From JBBIVP01 sp037439705 [NCBI: bacterium] (GTDB lineage Bacteria; JBBIVP01), in NCBI GenBank assembly GCA_037439705.1, contig JBBIVP010000007.1:1-26246 (forward strand): a DNA stretch of 26,246 nt, written 5' to 3'. The notes below the pieces were generated by a model. It worked only from the letters and a program-made list of their open reading frames with translations. It was not told the DNA's origin and did not search any database. Positions 5,885-13,918 of this stretch are shown piece by piece. How positions within the stretch are numbered: position 1 is the first letter of the stretch; every line of letters starts with the position of its first letter. A program made the translations under genes and the position numbers.

Positions 5885-6879
5885 ATGCATTTATTACAGG
5901 TGCAACTGGATTTATCGGTTCCCATCTTCTAAAGAGGATCGCAGATGAATACGAGAGAATATATTTGCTCACGAGGAGTTCCTCGGTATATGAGAACATA
6001 AAATGGGTTAAAGAAAGGGATAACATTACAATTGTAAAGGGAGACCTTCTTGAGACTTCTACCTTTGTTGATGTCCTTTCAAAATGTGAACACCTCTATC
6101 ATACAGCAGGGTTCGTGGGAACGAATAGCGCATACAGAGAGATTGTCTTTAAACTCAACTATGAAGCATCCATGAACCTTCTGAAGGCTGTTGAAATTAC
6201 AAAACCTTTAAAGGTAGTATACCTTGCTTCAATCTATGCCCTTGGAAAGGGCGAGAAGGATAAGCCGGCAGATGAATCTATAAAATTCAATCTTGAAAAG
6301 CTGGCGGAGAAAATTCCATACATAAGAGCCAAAAGGATGGCCGAGGGGTTTGCTTTTGAACTCGCTGAAAAAGGATTCCCCATTGTATTCGGATTTCCCT
6401 GTTACTGTCTGGGTCCCGGAGATATCTACCTTTCATCTTCAAGAATTGTCCTTGCCTCAATGAAAGGAATTTTGAGGTTCTATGTGGACGGTGGAATAAA
6501 TGTGGTTGATGTTAGGGATGTAGCGGAAGGGCTTTATCTGTGCATGAAAAACGGAAAAATTGGGGAGAAGTATCTTCTTGGCGGTTACAATCTTACTTTT
6601 AAACAGCTTTTTCTTGAACTTTCTAAATGGACAGGATGTGTGCCCTATTTTAAAATTCCAGGAACCGCTGTTAAACTGGCGGGATGGATTGGAGAGCTGA
6701 TTTTTGGTAAAAGCTCCATAATAGACTATGCTTCTGCAATGATTATGTGCGAGTACTGGTTCTATAACTCGGATAAGGCAAAGAAAGAACTTTTATGGAA
6801 AGTAAGACCGCTTTCAGAGACATTAAAGGATTCCGTGGAATGGTTCAGGACTAACAAAATTTATATAAGGAGGATTTAA
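5881..6879 (+). CDS. Extended SDR: NAD-dependent epimerase/dehydratase
   Basis: A Rossmann-fold protein of 332 residues. The dinucleotide motif TGATGFIGSHL is at the N-terminus and the catalytic pair is Y-x3-K in PYIRAKRMAE, preceded by a Ser in LASIYALG. The overall pattern (short N-terminal half, GGYNLTFKQLF region, WFRTN end) is closest to dihydroflavonol-reductase or hopanoid-associated HpnA-like sugar epimerases. The substrate cannot be told from sequence. It overlaps aroB by 4 bases and is followed 1 base later by another epimerase that ends with a similar TIEWFRT, so the two may act on linked nucleotide sugars for the envelope. The family is secure, the function open. Confidence 0.8.
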   Translation: MNAFITGATGFIGSHLLKRIADEYERIYLLTRSSSVYENIKWVKERDNITIVKGDLLETSTFVDVLSKCEHLYHTAGFVGTNSAYREIVFKLNYEASMNLLKAVEITKPLKVVYLASIYALGKGEKDKPADESIKFNLEKLAEKIPYIRAKRMAEGFAFELAEKGFPIVFGFPCYCLGPGDIYLSSSRIVLASMKGILRFYVDGGINVVDVRDVAEGLYLCMKNGKIGEKYLLGGYNLTFKQLFLELSKWTGCVPYFKIPGTAVKLAGWIGELIFGKSSIIDYASAMIMCEYWFYNSDKAKKELLWKVRPLSETLKDSVEWFRTNKIYIRRI

Positions 6880-6880
6880 A

Positions 6881-7816
6881 ATGGCAAAAAGGGTGATTGT
6901 GACCGGTGGTGCCGGATTTATTGGTTCCCATGTGGTTGATCTGTACATTGAGGAGGGATGGAATGTGCTCGTGATAGACAATTTGTCAACTGGAAGAATT
7001 GAAAATGTAAACAAAAAGGCTGATTTTTTAAAAATGGACATAAGGGACGAAAAACTTCCGGAAGTAATAAAGAAATTCTCTCCCAGTGTAGTGAACCATC
7101 ACGCAGCACAGATAAATCTGAGAAAATCAGTGGATGAACCAATTTATGACGCTGAGGTAAACATAGTGGGAACAGTTAAGGTTCTTGAAGGAATGAGGGG
7201 TGCTGGAGTGAATCACATAATATTTGCTTCAACAGGGGGAGCCATTTACGGAGAGACCGAGATGATACCCACTCCTGAAACTGCTGTTCCTTCACCTTTA
7301 AGCCCTTATGGGATTGCAAAAAGAGCCTGCGAACTTTATATAAATTATTATTCAACGGTATGGGGATTTCGTTCCACCATTCTCAGGTACGGAAATGTTT
7401 ATGGACCAAGACAGGACCCATACGGAGAGGCAGGGGTTGTAGCCATCTTCATCTCAAAAATTTTAAACGGGGAAACCCCTGTAATATTCGGGGATGGAAA
7501 CCAGACAAGGGATTATGTTTTTGTCAAAGATGTGGGATACTTTAACATGATGGTATCGGAGAAGGAACTCTGCGGCATTTACAATGTGGGAACAGGAAAT
7601 GGGACCTCTGTGAATGAACTTTTTTCTTTTATCAGAACACTTATGAATGCAGATGTTGCGCCTGTTTACGACTCTCCCCGTCCGGGAGAACTGAGAAGGA
7701 GCTGTCTTGCAATTGATAAAATAAAAAGCACTGGATGGACTTTTATTCCACTTGAGGAAGGCTTGAAAAAGACCATAGAATGGTTCAGAACTGAACACAG
7801 AAGGAAGAGACAATAA
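6881..7816 (+). CDS. GalE-like NDP-sugar 4-epimerase
   Basis: An extended SDR of 311 residues. The NAD motif TGGAGFIGSH is at 8-17, DNLSTG follows strand 2, and the catalytic residues are in FASTGGAIYGE and the YGIAK segment (Y-x3-K). The PLSPYGIAKRACELY and RYGNVYGPRQDP segments are typical of UDP-glucose/UDP-N-acetylglucosamine 4-epimerases. Its likely role is to provide galactose-type sugars for lipopolysaccharide or surface glycans. The ATG has AGGAGG about 7 bases upstream, at the end of the preceding gene. It is probably the last gene of the aroB operon; I see no hairpin terminator in the 42 bases that follow. Confidence 0.87.
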   Translation: MAKRVIVTGGAGFIGSHVVDLYIEEGWNVLVIDNLSTGRIENVNKKADFLKMDIRDEKLPEVIKKFSPSVVNHHAAQINLRKSVDEPIYDAEVNIVGTVKVLEGMRGAGVNHIIFASTGGAIYGETEMIPTPETAVPSPLSPYGIAKRACELYINYYSTVWGFRSTILRYGNVYGPRQDPYGEAGVVAIFISKILNGETPVIFGDGNQTRDYVFVKDVGYFNMMVSEKELCGIYNVGTGNGTSVNELFSFIRTLMNADVAPVYDSPRPGELRRSCLAIDKIKSTGWTFIPLEEGLKKTIEWFRTEHRRKRQ

Positions 7817-7841
7817 TTTTTCTTGAATTTTTAAATCAAAA

Positions 7842-7858
7842 GAAATAATGATTATTTC
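7842..7858. promoter_or_regulatory. Palindrome abutting the TetR gene start, candidate operator
   Basis: GAAATAAT-G-ATTATTTC is a perfect 8-base inverted repeat with one central base, ending immediately before the ATG at 7859. TTGAAT (7823-7828) 15 bases ahead of an AATAAT would make a weak promoter over it. TetR proteins commonly repress their own gene from such sites. Confidence 0.45.
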
Positions 7859-8461
7859 ATGAAAGAAATTGCCGAGAAAAAAATCAACAAATACGAAAAA
7901 ATCCTTGATTCCGCAATGAGGGTGTTTGCTGAGAAGGGATTTCACAGGGCGAGGATTTCGGATGTGGCTAAACTGGCAGGTGTTGCAGATGGAACTGTGT
8001 ATCTCTACTTTAAGAACAAGGATGACCTTTTAATAAAGACCTTTGAGTTTATTATGGATGAGGTGAATTCTGTTATAAGAAAAATATATGAAAATGAGCT
8101 ATCTCACGAGGAGAGGATAAAAGCACTTGTGAATGCCCATTATGAGCTTGCCTGCAAGTATCCTCATGCAGCAGAACTTATAACATTTGAATTGAGGCAG
8201 AGCCAAAAGTTCATGAAGGAATACGAGAACAAGAAGTTCAAGGAGTATTTGAGGTTAATAGCGCTCATAATAAAGGAAGGACAGGATGCTGGTGTTTTTT
8301 CAAAAGAGCTTTCTTCCTATGTGGTAAGCAGGGCTATTTTTGGGATACTGAACGAAACCATGCTTCAATGGGTCGCATCAAAGGGGAAGTATCAGATTGA
8401 AGAGATATCAGATACAGTTCTGAAAATTGTTTTAAACGGAATAAAAGAGTTCAAAAGGTAA
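7859..8461 (+). CDS. TetR family transcriptional regulator
   Basis: A 200-residue repressor. The N-terminal helix-turn-helix (residues about 10-60) has the family pattern: KILDSAMRVFAEKGFHRARI, ISDVAKLAGVADGTVYLYFKNKDDLL. The rest is the helical ligand-binding domain. The genes that follow are etfB and etfA, and FadR-type TetR proteins control etf and beta-oxidation genes in Bacillus and Thermus, so an acyl-CoA effector is a reasonable guess. No Shine-Dalgarno site is seen. A palindrome ends right at the ATG, and a 12-base sequence in its promoter (TTTTCTTGAATT, 7818-7829) recurs exactly in front of etfB. Confidence 0.85.
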   Translation: MKEIAEKKINKYEKILDSAMRVFAEKGFHRARISDVAKLAGVADGTVYLYFKNKDDLLIKTFEFIMDEVNSVIRKIYENELSHEERIKALVNAHYELACKYPHAAELITFELRQSQKFMKEYENKKFKEYLRLIALIIKEGQDAGVFSKELSSYVVSRAIFGILNETMLQWVASKGKYQIEEISDTVLKIVLNGIKEFKR

Positions 8462-8474
8462 TTCTTCAATTTTC

Positions 8475-8502
8475 TTGAATTCAAATCTGATGTTTATATC
8501 AT
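8475..8502 (+). promoter_or_regulatory. Promoter of etfBA
   Basis: TTGAAT (8475-8480), 16 bases, TATCAT (8497-8502). Transcription would start near 8509, leaving a 24-base leader with AGGAGGT 7 bases from the ATG. The -35 lies in the palindrome TTGAATTCAA (8475-8484) and in the 12-mer shared with the tetR promoter, so it could be a repressor site. Confidence 0.55.
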
Positions 8503-8532
8503 AAAGGGTGAAAAATTTTAGGAGGTATTAAA

Positions 8533-9285
8533 ATGAAAGTGCTTGTATCAGTAAAGAGGGTTCCAGATCCTGATGTAAAAGCGAGGTTGAAGAAAGACAA
8601 AAGTGGAGTGGATACAGAAAACCTGAAGTTCGTGATAAATCCCTTTGATGAGATTGCAGTGGAGGAAGGTCTGAGAATCAAAGAGAAACACGGAGGAGAG
8701 GTTGTTGTGGTTTCTATAGGAGGAAAAGAGTCAACGGAACAGTTGAGGACCGCACTGGCTATGGGAGCGGACAGAGCGATTCTGGTTCTTTCAGAGGTTC
8801 CGCTTGATTCCTACAATGTGGCGCTGGTTTTTTCAAAGGTATATGAGATGGAAAAGCCAGACCTAATTCTCATGGGAAAACAGGCAGTTGATGATGATTC
8901 CAATCAGGCTGCGCAGATGCTTGCAGAGCTTCTGAAAATTCCGCAAGCTACCTTCGCTTACAGAATAAATTTCTCCCAGGATTTGAAAAAAGCCGAGGTG
9001 ATAAGGGAGGTGGACGGTGGGCTTGAAACAGTGGAGGTGGAACTTCCTGCAGTTATAACTGCAGATCTCAGATTGAATGAACCGAGGTACGCTTCTCTTC
9101 CGGGAATAATGAAGGCAAAATCAAAACCGCTGAAAGAAATATCTCTTCAGGAGCTGGGAATAGGTGTGAGGCCGAGAATTGAAATCGTAGAACTTGATGA
9201 GCCACCCAAGAGAAAGGGTGGAAGAAAGGTGGAAAGCGTTGATGAACTCGTTGATAAACTTCACAATGAAGCGAAAGTAATATAG
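8533..9285 (+). CDS. etfB: Electron transfer flavoprotein, beta subunit
   Basis: Small subunit of the heterodimeric flavoprotein that passes electrons from acyl-CoA dehydrogenases or other dehydrogenases to the quinone pool or to bifurcating partners. Length 250 residues. The start MKVLVSVKRVPDPDVKARL, the NPFDEIAVEEGLRIKE segment, GADRAILV, and the signature LMGKQAVDDDSNQAAQMLAELL are all typical, as is the VELPAVITADLRLNEPRYASLPGIMKAK block. It has a strong ribosome site (AGGAGGT). It is followed 11 bases later by etfA with another GGAGGT. No acyl-CoA dehydrogenase is in the window, so the electron donor is not known. Confidence 0.95.
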   Translation: MKVLVSVKRVPDPDVKARLKKDKSGVDTENLKFVINPFDEIAVEEGLRIKEKHGGEVVVVSIGGKESTEQLRTALAMGADRAILVLSEVPLDSYNVALVFSKVYEMEKPDLILMGKQAVDDDSNQAAQMLAELLKIPQATFAYRINFSQDLKKAEVIREVDGGLETVEVELPAVITADLRLNEPRYASLPGIMKAKSKPLKEISLQELGIGVRPRIEIVELDEPPKRKGGRKVESVDELVDKLHNEAKVI

Positions 9286-9296
9286 GAGGTGAGAAA

Positions 9297-10265
9297 ATGG
9301 GAGTGATTGCAGTATTAGGAGAACACAAGGGAGGAAAATTGATAAAGGCAGTTTTTTCTGCTGTATCAGCAGGAAAAATTCTTTCTGAAAAGACAGGAAA
9401 GGAACTTGTAGGAGTAGTTTTTGGAAAAGATGTAAAGGGTGTAGCTCAAGAGATGGTTGAATATGGACTCAAAAAGGTTTACTACTTAGACCATCCTCTT
9501 TTAAAGGACTATACAGCGGAAGGATATTCGTCCGCCATTGAGCAGATTGATAAATCTATTGGAATAGACTACTTTATTGCCTCTGCTACCACAACAGGAA
9601 AGGATTTGCTCCCAAGGCTTGCGGCAAAACTTGATGCAGGAATGGCAAGCGATATATGCGAGGTTGTAAGTGAGAATTCATTTAAAAGATACATTTATGC
9701 GGGAAGCATAATAGCGACTGTAAAGGTGAATAGTCCTAAAATTATTCTCAGCATAAGAGCAACTGCTTTTCCGAAGGCTGAGAAGGCTGGAAAGGGAGAG
9801 GTGGTTGATTTTAAGGTTGAAGTTGAAGGATTTAAGAAAAGGTATGTGAAGATGGAAGAAGCGAAGTCCGAAAGACCCGAACTTCCAGAAGCGGAAATAG
9901 TGGTTTCGGGTGGAAGAGGGGTTAAGAGCGCTGAGAACTTCAAGGAATACATTGAGAAACTGGCGGATGCAATCGGTGCGGCAGTGGGAGCATCAAGGGC
10001 TGCGGTAGATTCAGGATTCTGTCCAAATGACTGGCAGGTGGGACAGACAGGGAAAATTGTTGCTCCAAATCTTTACATAGCAATAGGCATCTCAGGAGCC
10101 ATTCAGCATCTTGCAGGGATGAAGGATTCAAAGGTGATAGTTGCAATAAATAAAGACCCGGAGGCACCAATTTTTGAGGTTGCAGATTATGGACTTGTGG
10201 CAGACCTTTTCAAGGTTGTTCCTGAACTGAGGGAGAAGCTGGCAAAGCTGAAGGCAGAAGGATAA
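9297..10265 (+). CDS. etfA: Electron transfer flavoprotein, alpha subunit
   Basis: FAD-binding large subunit, partner of the preceding gene. Length 322 residues. The C-terminal FAD domain is complete: [14 protein letters not shown], then [13 protein letters not shown], then [21 protein letters not shown] and [19 protein letters not shown], then [15 protein letters not shown]. There is no N-terminal ferredoxin extension of the kind found in some bifurcating or FixB-type complexes. The GGAGGT 4-5 bases ahead of the ATG is strong. It is the last gene of its operon, followed by a 141-base gap with a stem-loop and the promoter of the next operon. Confidence 0.95.
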   Translation: MGVIAVLGEHKGGKLIKAVFSAVSAGKILSEKTGKELVGVVFGKDVKGVAQEMVEYGLKKVYYLDHPLLKDYTAEGYSSAIEQIDKSIGIDYFIASATTTGKDLLPRLAAKLDAGMASDICEVVSENSFKRYIYAGSIIATVKVNSPKIILSIRATAFPKAEKAGKGEVVDFKVEVEGFKKRYVKMEEAKSERPELPEAEIVVSGGRGVKSAENFKEYIEKLADAIGAAVGASRAAVDSGFCPNDWQVGQTGKIVAPNLYIAIGISGAIQHLAGMKDSKVIVAINKDPEAPIFEVADYGLVADLFKVVPELREKLAKLKAEG

Positions 10266-10284
10266 TGGAATAGGAATTATAAAA

Positions 10285-10327
10285 AATTAGAAAAAGAGAG
10301 CAATTCCCCCACTCTCAATTTCTAATT
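10285..10327 (+). terminator. Stem-loop after etfA, possible terminator
   Basis: AATTAGAAA (10285-10293) pairs with TTTCTAATT (10319-10327), and inside it GAGAG (10296-10300) pairs with CTCTC (10312-10316) across an 11-base loop. No T-run follows on the plus strand, so it is not a canonical intrinsic terminator; it may protect the 3' end of the etf message. Confidence 0.4.
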
Positions 10328-10371
10328 AGACACACCCACTTTCTTCATCCTTACCCTCAAATCAAACATTT

Positions 10372-10399
10372 TTGAAAATTCTATCCTAATTGATATAAT
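10372..10399 (+). promoter_or_regulatory. Promoter of the envelope operon (leaderless)
   Basis: TTGAAA (10372-10377), 16 bases, TATAAT (10394-10399). Transcription should start near 10406, one base before the ATG at 10407, and no Shine-Dalgarno site is present. Confidence 0.65.
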
Positions 10400-10406
10400 T
10401 TTAAGA

Positions 10407-11402
10407 ATGGAAAAGAAAACACTTATAATTCAAACTGCCTTTTTAGGGGACCTGATTCTGACAGAACCTCTTATAAGGACGTTGAGGGAGAGGTGGGAGA
10501 CCGTTCCGCTTTTGTTGATAAGAGAAGGGCTTGAGGGACTGGTAAAGTTCATGAATGGAGTTGAGGTTATTACCATCAATAAAAAGGGAATTAATTTTAT
10601 AGACACGCTCTCGGTATTAAGAAGGGTTATGAAAGAAAAATTTGATTTTGTCCTTTCACCGCATCGTTCCTTCAGAAGCGCCTTTATAGCAAGGGGAGCA
10701 ATAAATGCGGTAAAAATAGGGTTCTCAAATTCCGGTGGATTCTGGTTTTACGATGCGGTGGTTCCTTATGAGGGAGAACACGAGGTTCAAAGGATTCTTT
10801 CCCTCTTGAAGCCTGTGGAAAAGGAGTATTTCGGAGTTATTCCACCAAAATTCTTTCTCAACGAAGTTGATGTGGAAAGAGGGAAAAGGATTTTAAGGGC
10901 AAAAGGAATTGGTGAAGGATTTATAGCGATTTTTCCCGGTTCAAAATGGGAAACAAAGAGGTGGTTGCCCGAGGGATTTGTTGGACTTATTCATCTTCTT
11001 AAAAAATCAGGATTTTCTCCTGTTATTCTCGGTTCAGGAGAAGAAAGGAGTCTTTGTGAAAAAATTGCAAAAGAAACTGAGGTTACAAGTCTTGCTGGAG
11101 AGACATCCATTGAGGATTTAATATCAATTCTTTTTTACGCACATGCCATACTTTCCAATGATAGCGCTCCTGTCCACATTGCTTCAGCCCTTGAAAAACC
11201 CGTTGTGGCAATTTTCGGTCCAACCCATCCTTCCCTTGGCTTTTATCCATTGAGCAAAAAATCAATTGTGGTTCAGAACGAAGAAATTAAATGTAGACCC
11301 TGCAGTCTTCACGGAGGAAGGAGGTGTCCTCAAAAGCATTTTCTTTGCATGAAAACCATCTCCTTTCATCAGGTATATTCAGCCCTTATGGCGGTTTTAT
11401 GA
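10407..11402 (+). CDS. Heptosyltransferase-like glycosyltransferase, family 9
   Basis: A GT-B fold enzyme of 331 residues, acting on the cytoplasmic face of the inner membrane to add a sugar (usually heptose) to the lipopolysaccharide core. The start TLIIQTAFLGDLILTEPL is the typical acceptor-side loop with the catalytic Asp (GD). The donor-binding half has FPGSKWETKRW and SNDSAPVHIASALEKPVVAIFGPTHP. The end carries the CRPCS, CPQKHFLC cysteine cluster usual for WaaF/WaaC relatives. Which heptosyltransferase it is cannot be decided. It lacks a ribosome site and appears to be translated from a leaderless message. It overlaps lpxL by ATGA. Confidence 0.87.
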   Translation: MEKKTLIIQTAFLGDLILTEPLIRTLRERWETVPLLLIREGLEGLVKFMNGVEVITINKKGINFIDTLSVLRRVMKEKFDFVLSPHRSFRSAFIARGAINAVKIGFSNSGGFWFYDAVVPYEGEHEVQRILSLLKPVEKEYFGVIPPKFFLNEVDVERGKRILRAKGIGEGFIAIFPGSKWETKRWLPEGFVGLIHLLKKSGFSPVILGSGEERSLCEKIAKETEVTSLAGETSIEDLISILFYAHAILSNDSAPVHIASALEKPVVAIFGPTHPSLGFYPLSKKSIVVQNEEIKCRPCSLHGGRRCPQKHFLCMKTISFHQVYSALMAVL

Positions 11403-12268
11403 ACGAAATAAAAAAAAGGGTGAGGAGGTGGCTTGTCCGCCTTGGAATTAAAACCATTATTTCAGCCCTTAGAACCCTTCCAGAAAATTTCTGGATAAAA
11501 GGTGCGGGTTTCTTTTCAAATTTATTAAAAATTTTTTTCAGGAATGAGACAAAAATAATAAAAGAGAATTACAGAAAGGTATATGGAAGAGAAACGCCGG
11601 ATGGGTTTGTTGGAAAATTTTATAAAAATCTGGTTTACGGGTCAATAGAGATTGCAAAAGCGGAGAGAGAATTTCCGAGAGGCTTTGAATTTCTGGTTGA
11701 GGAGAAGAAATTGAATCTTATTGATGAATTGATAAATGATGGAAAAAAGATAATCTGGGTTTCGGCACATATAGGAAACTGGGAGCTACTTCCCTTTTAT
11801 TTTTCTTCAAGGGGTTATAAGATATCTGTCCTTGCGAGAAGACTATACGATGAAAGGCTCAACGAGATGCTTGAAAGGTTTAGAAAGAAGATGGGAGTGA
11901 ATGTGATATACAGGGAGGAGAAGAATACAGCCTTTCAAATTATGAGGGCAATAAAAAGGGACAATATAATAGGTTTTCTCATTGACCAGAACATAAAGAA
12001 TGTAGAGTATGTGGAATCTTCCTTTCTGGGAATTCCTTCAAACACTCCTGTTGGTTTCGCAAGGATATCAAAAAATTTTTCCATGCCCGTGATTGTTGGA
12101 GTGAGCGTAAGGGTTCAACCATTTTCTTTTAAGGTTCTCATTTCCCATCCAATTTTGCCTGATGAAAAATCTGATAAAGAAATTGTTGATGAGGCAAATT
12201 TAATTCTTACAGACTTCATAAATTCCTATCCCGACCAGTGGATGTGGATTCACAGGAGATGGGGATGA
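11399..12268 (+). CDS. lpxL: Lipid A biosynthesis acyltransferase (LpxL/HtrB family)
   Basis: Transfers a secondary acyl chain to lipid A precursor at the inner membrane. From the ATG at 11399 it is 289 residues, normal for the family. The catalytic H-x4-E motif is AHIGNWE (H124, E129), followed by the RRLYDERLNEML segment, GFLIDQN, and a PDQWMWIHRRW end typical of LpxL/LpxM. The open frame extends up to a GTG at 11324 inside the previous gene, but those 25 residues do not fit the family, while the ATG forms an ATGA overlap with the glycosyltransferase stop. It overlaps lptC by 4 bases. Confidence 0.88.
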   Translation: MNEIKKRVRRWLVRLGIKTIISALRTLPENFWIKGAGFFSNLLKIFFRNETKIIKENYRKVYGRETPDGFVGKFYKNLVYGSIEIAKAEREFPRGFEFLVEEKKLNLIDELINDGKKIIWVSAHIGNWELLPFYFSSRGYKISVLARRLYDERLNEMLERFRKKMGVNVIYREEKNTAFQIMRAIKRDNIIGFLIDQNIKNVEYVESSFLGIPSNTPVGFARISKNFSMPVIVGVSVRVQPFSFKVLISHPILPDEKSDKEIVDEANLILTDFINSYPDQWMWIHRRWG

Positions 12269-12762
12269 GAAGGATAATGCTAATACTTATTTTCCTTTCA
12301 TGTGAAAAAACCATTACCCTCTCGTATACAGATTCAGAAAAGGTTATTGAGGTATCAAGTATTAAAATTGAATGGAGTGACGGGAAGAACAGAATTTCAG
12401 CCTTTCCAGAAGAGATAACATATTTTTACAATACCGGAGAACTTTTCTTTTCATCACTTACAGGAGTTATAATAAATCCCTCCGGGCGCAGTTATTCTGT
12501 AAAGGCAGAAAGGGGATTTTATAAAGATAAGATAGAAGAAGGAAGTGTTGAGAAAGCGAGTGTAAAAGCCGATGATGGAAACTTTACTGGAAATTCATTA
12601 TTGATTTTTTTCTCATCACCAACTACAATGGTGGTTAAGGATTGCTACGGAGTCTACGGAAGGCTTTCCTTTTCGGCTGAAGAATGCAGGTTTTTCCCTG
12701 ACGAAGAAGTGCTCGTTCTTTCAGGAAATGTAAGTGGAACCGTTTATCCGGAAGAAAAATGA
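12265..12762 (+). CDS. lptC: LptC-like lipopolysaccharide export protein
   Basis: Probably the membrane-anchored component that receives lipopolysaccharide from LptB2FG and hands it to LptA. From the ATG at 12265 it is 165 residues. It has a short hydrophobic N-terminus (MRRIMLILIFLSC) that could be a signal anchor, or a signal peptide with a lipobox-like FLSC. The body is beta-rich with the SVKAERGFYK and AEECRFFPDEEVLVLSGNV repeats found in LptC/OstA folds. Similarity is modest, so the call rests partly on position, directly before lptA and lptB. The ATG overlaps the lpxL stop and has GGAGATGGGG in front; the longer open frame from 12238 is rejected. Confidence 0.72.
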   Translation: MRRIMLILIFLSCEKTITLSYTDSEKVIEVSSIKIEWSDGKNRISAFPEEITYFYNTGELFFSSLTGVIINPSGRSYSVKAERGFYKDKIEEGSVEKASVKADDGNFTGNSLLIFFSSPTTMVVKDCYGVYGRLSFSAEECRFFPDEEVLVLSGNVSGTVYPEEK

Positions 12763-13199
12763 AAGTTCTTATTATTCTACTTCTTCTATCAGGGACAAAA
12801 TTTGAAGGATTAAAGACAAAAAGGGGACCGGTTCACATAAAGGCTGACAGGATGACGGTTTACAAAAAAGACAGAAAAATAGTGTTTGAAGGAAATGTGT
12901 CATTGAAAAGGGAAGACATATTCGTAAAAGCAGATGTCGCTGAGGTTTATCTTGACGAAAAATTTGAGAACATAAAAAGAATTGTTGCAAGAGGGAGGGT
13001 AATGGCAACTCAGGGAGATAGAAACGCAAGGTGCGGAAGGCTTGAGTACCTTCAGGATAAGGAAATTATGAGACTTACAATTAATCCTGTAATCTGGACC
13101 AGAACTGGCGTTGTAAGTGGAGAGGTGATAATTGTCCACATTGAAAGCGAAGTAATTGAAATAGAGAAGGCTGCAACCACAATAGAGTCATCAAAATGA
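12759..13199 (+). CDS. lptA: LptA-like periplasmic lipopolysaccharide bridge protein
   Basis: A protein of 146 residues with an N-terminal signal peptide (MKVLIILLLLSG) and one OstA domain. The motif PVHIKADRMTVYKKDRKIVFEGNVSL matches the start of the LptA/OstA fold (ADxxxxxxxxxxxxFxGNV). Strands continue through VKADVAEVYL and IVARGRVMATQGD to the end. In the periplasm it would polymerise with LptC and LptD into the bridge that carries lipopolysaccharide to the outer membrane. lptD, lptF and lptG are not in the window. It overlaps lptC and lptB by ATGA junctions. Confidence 0.85.
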   Translation: MKVLIILLLLSGTKFEGLKTKRGPVHIKADRMTVYKKDRKIVFEGNVSLKREDIFVKADVAEVYLDEKFENIKRIVARGRVMATQGDRNARCGRLEYLQDKEIMRLTINPVIWTRTGVVSGEVIIVHIESEVIEIEKAATTIESSK

Positions 13200-13918
13200 A
13201 AGGACTTGTCGGAAAGAATCTGGAAAAGAGCTATGGCAAGAAGAAGGTTGTTGGTGGAGTAACGCTTCAGCTTGAAAAAGGAGAGCTGGTTGGACTTGCT
13301 GGGCCGAACGGTGCTGGGAAAACAACCACATTTTATATGATTTCTGGATTTGTATTTCCTGATAGTGGAAATGTTTTTCTTGACAGTGAGGAAATTACAT
13401 CCCTTCCCGTTCATTTAAGGGCGAGAAAGGGAATTGTTTATCTTCCGCAGGAGCCATCCATATTCAGAAGATTAACCGTTGAAGAAAACATCATCTCTGC
13501 TCTTGAACTTTACAATCCAAAAAATGTTGTATATGAAAAGCTTGAGACCATTCTTAACACTTTTCATATTGCGCATTTAAGAAAGAAAAAGGGAGCAACT
13601 CTCTCCGGGGGTGAAAGGAGGAGAACGGAGATTGCAAGGGCTTTTTCTGTAGAGCCACATTTCATGCTTCTTGATGAGCCATTTACAGGAATTGATCCGT
13701 TAATGACTTCAGAACTTGCAGAACTTTTGAAATTTTTGAAGAAAAGGGGAGTTGGAATTCTCATCTCTGACCACAACATAAAAGAGGTATTGAAAATCTG
13801 TGATAGGGTATATATACTTTATGAAGGAAAGGTGATATTTCATGGTTCGCCCGAAGAAGCGGTTAAAAATGAAAAAGTCAGGGAACTTTATCTCGGCGAG
13901 GATTTTGAACTGAGATGA
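13196..13918 (+). CDS. lptB: LPS export ABC transporter ATPase
   Basis: ATPase that drives lipopolysaccharide extraction from the inner membrane with LptF and LptG. Length 240 residues. The Walker A motif is GPNGAGKTT (36-44), the Q-loop is LPQEPSIFRRLTV, the signature is LSGGERRR (136-143), Walker B is FMLLDEPFTGIDP and the switch His is in ISDHNI. The family hallmarks GIVYLPQEPSIFR and ERRRTEIARA separate LptB from branched-chain amino acid LivF/LivG. It sits between lptA and rpoN, the same order as in Escherichia coli and many proteobacteria. Confidence 0.95.
   Translation: MKGLVGKNLEKSYGKKKVVGGVTLQLEKGELVGLAGPNGAGKTTTFYMISGFVFPDSGNVFLDSEEITSLPVHLRARKGIVYLPQEPSIFRRLTVEENIISALELYNPKNVVYEKLETILNTFHIAHLRKKKGATLSGGERRRTEIARAFSVEPHFMLLDEPFTGIDPLMTSELAELLKFLKKRGVGILISDHNIKEVLKICDRVYILYEGKVIFHGSPEEAVKNEKVRELYLGEDFELR

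Noticed and set aside
7463-7945. 160-codon minus-strand ORF over the GalE-like gene and tetR start
   Set aside because: It crosses the end of one strong gene and the start of another, with no recognisable motif; a shadow frame.
11324-11398. GTG extension of lpxL
   Set aside because: These 25 residues lie in the heptosyltransferase 3' end and do not fit the LpxL N-terminus; ATG 11399 gives an ATGA overlap.
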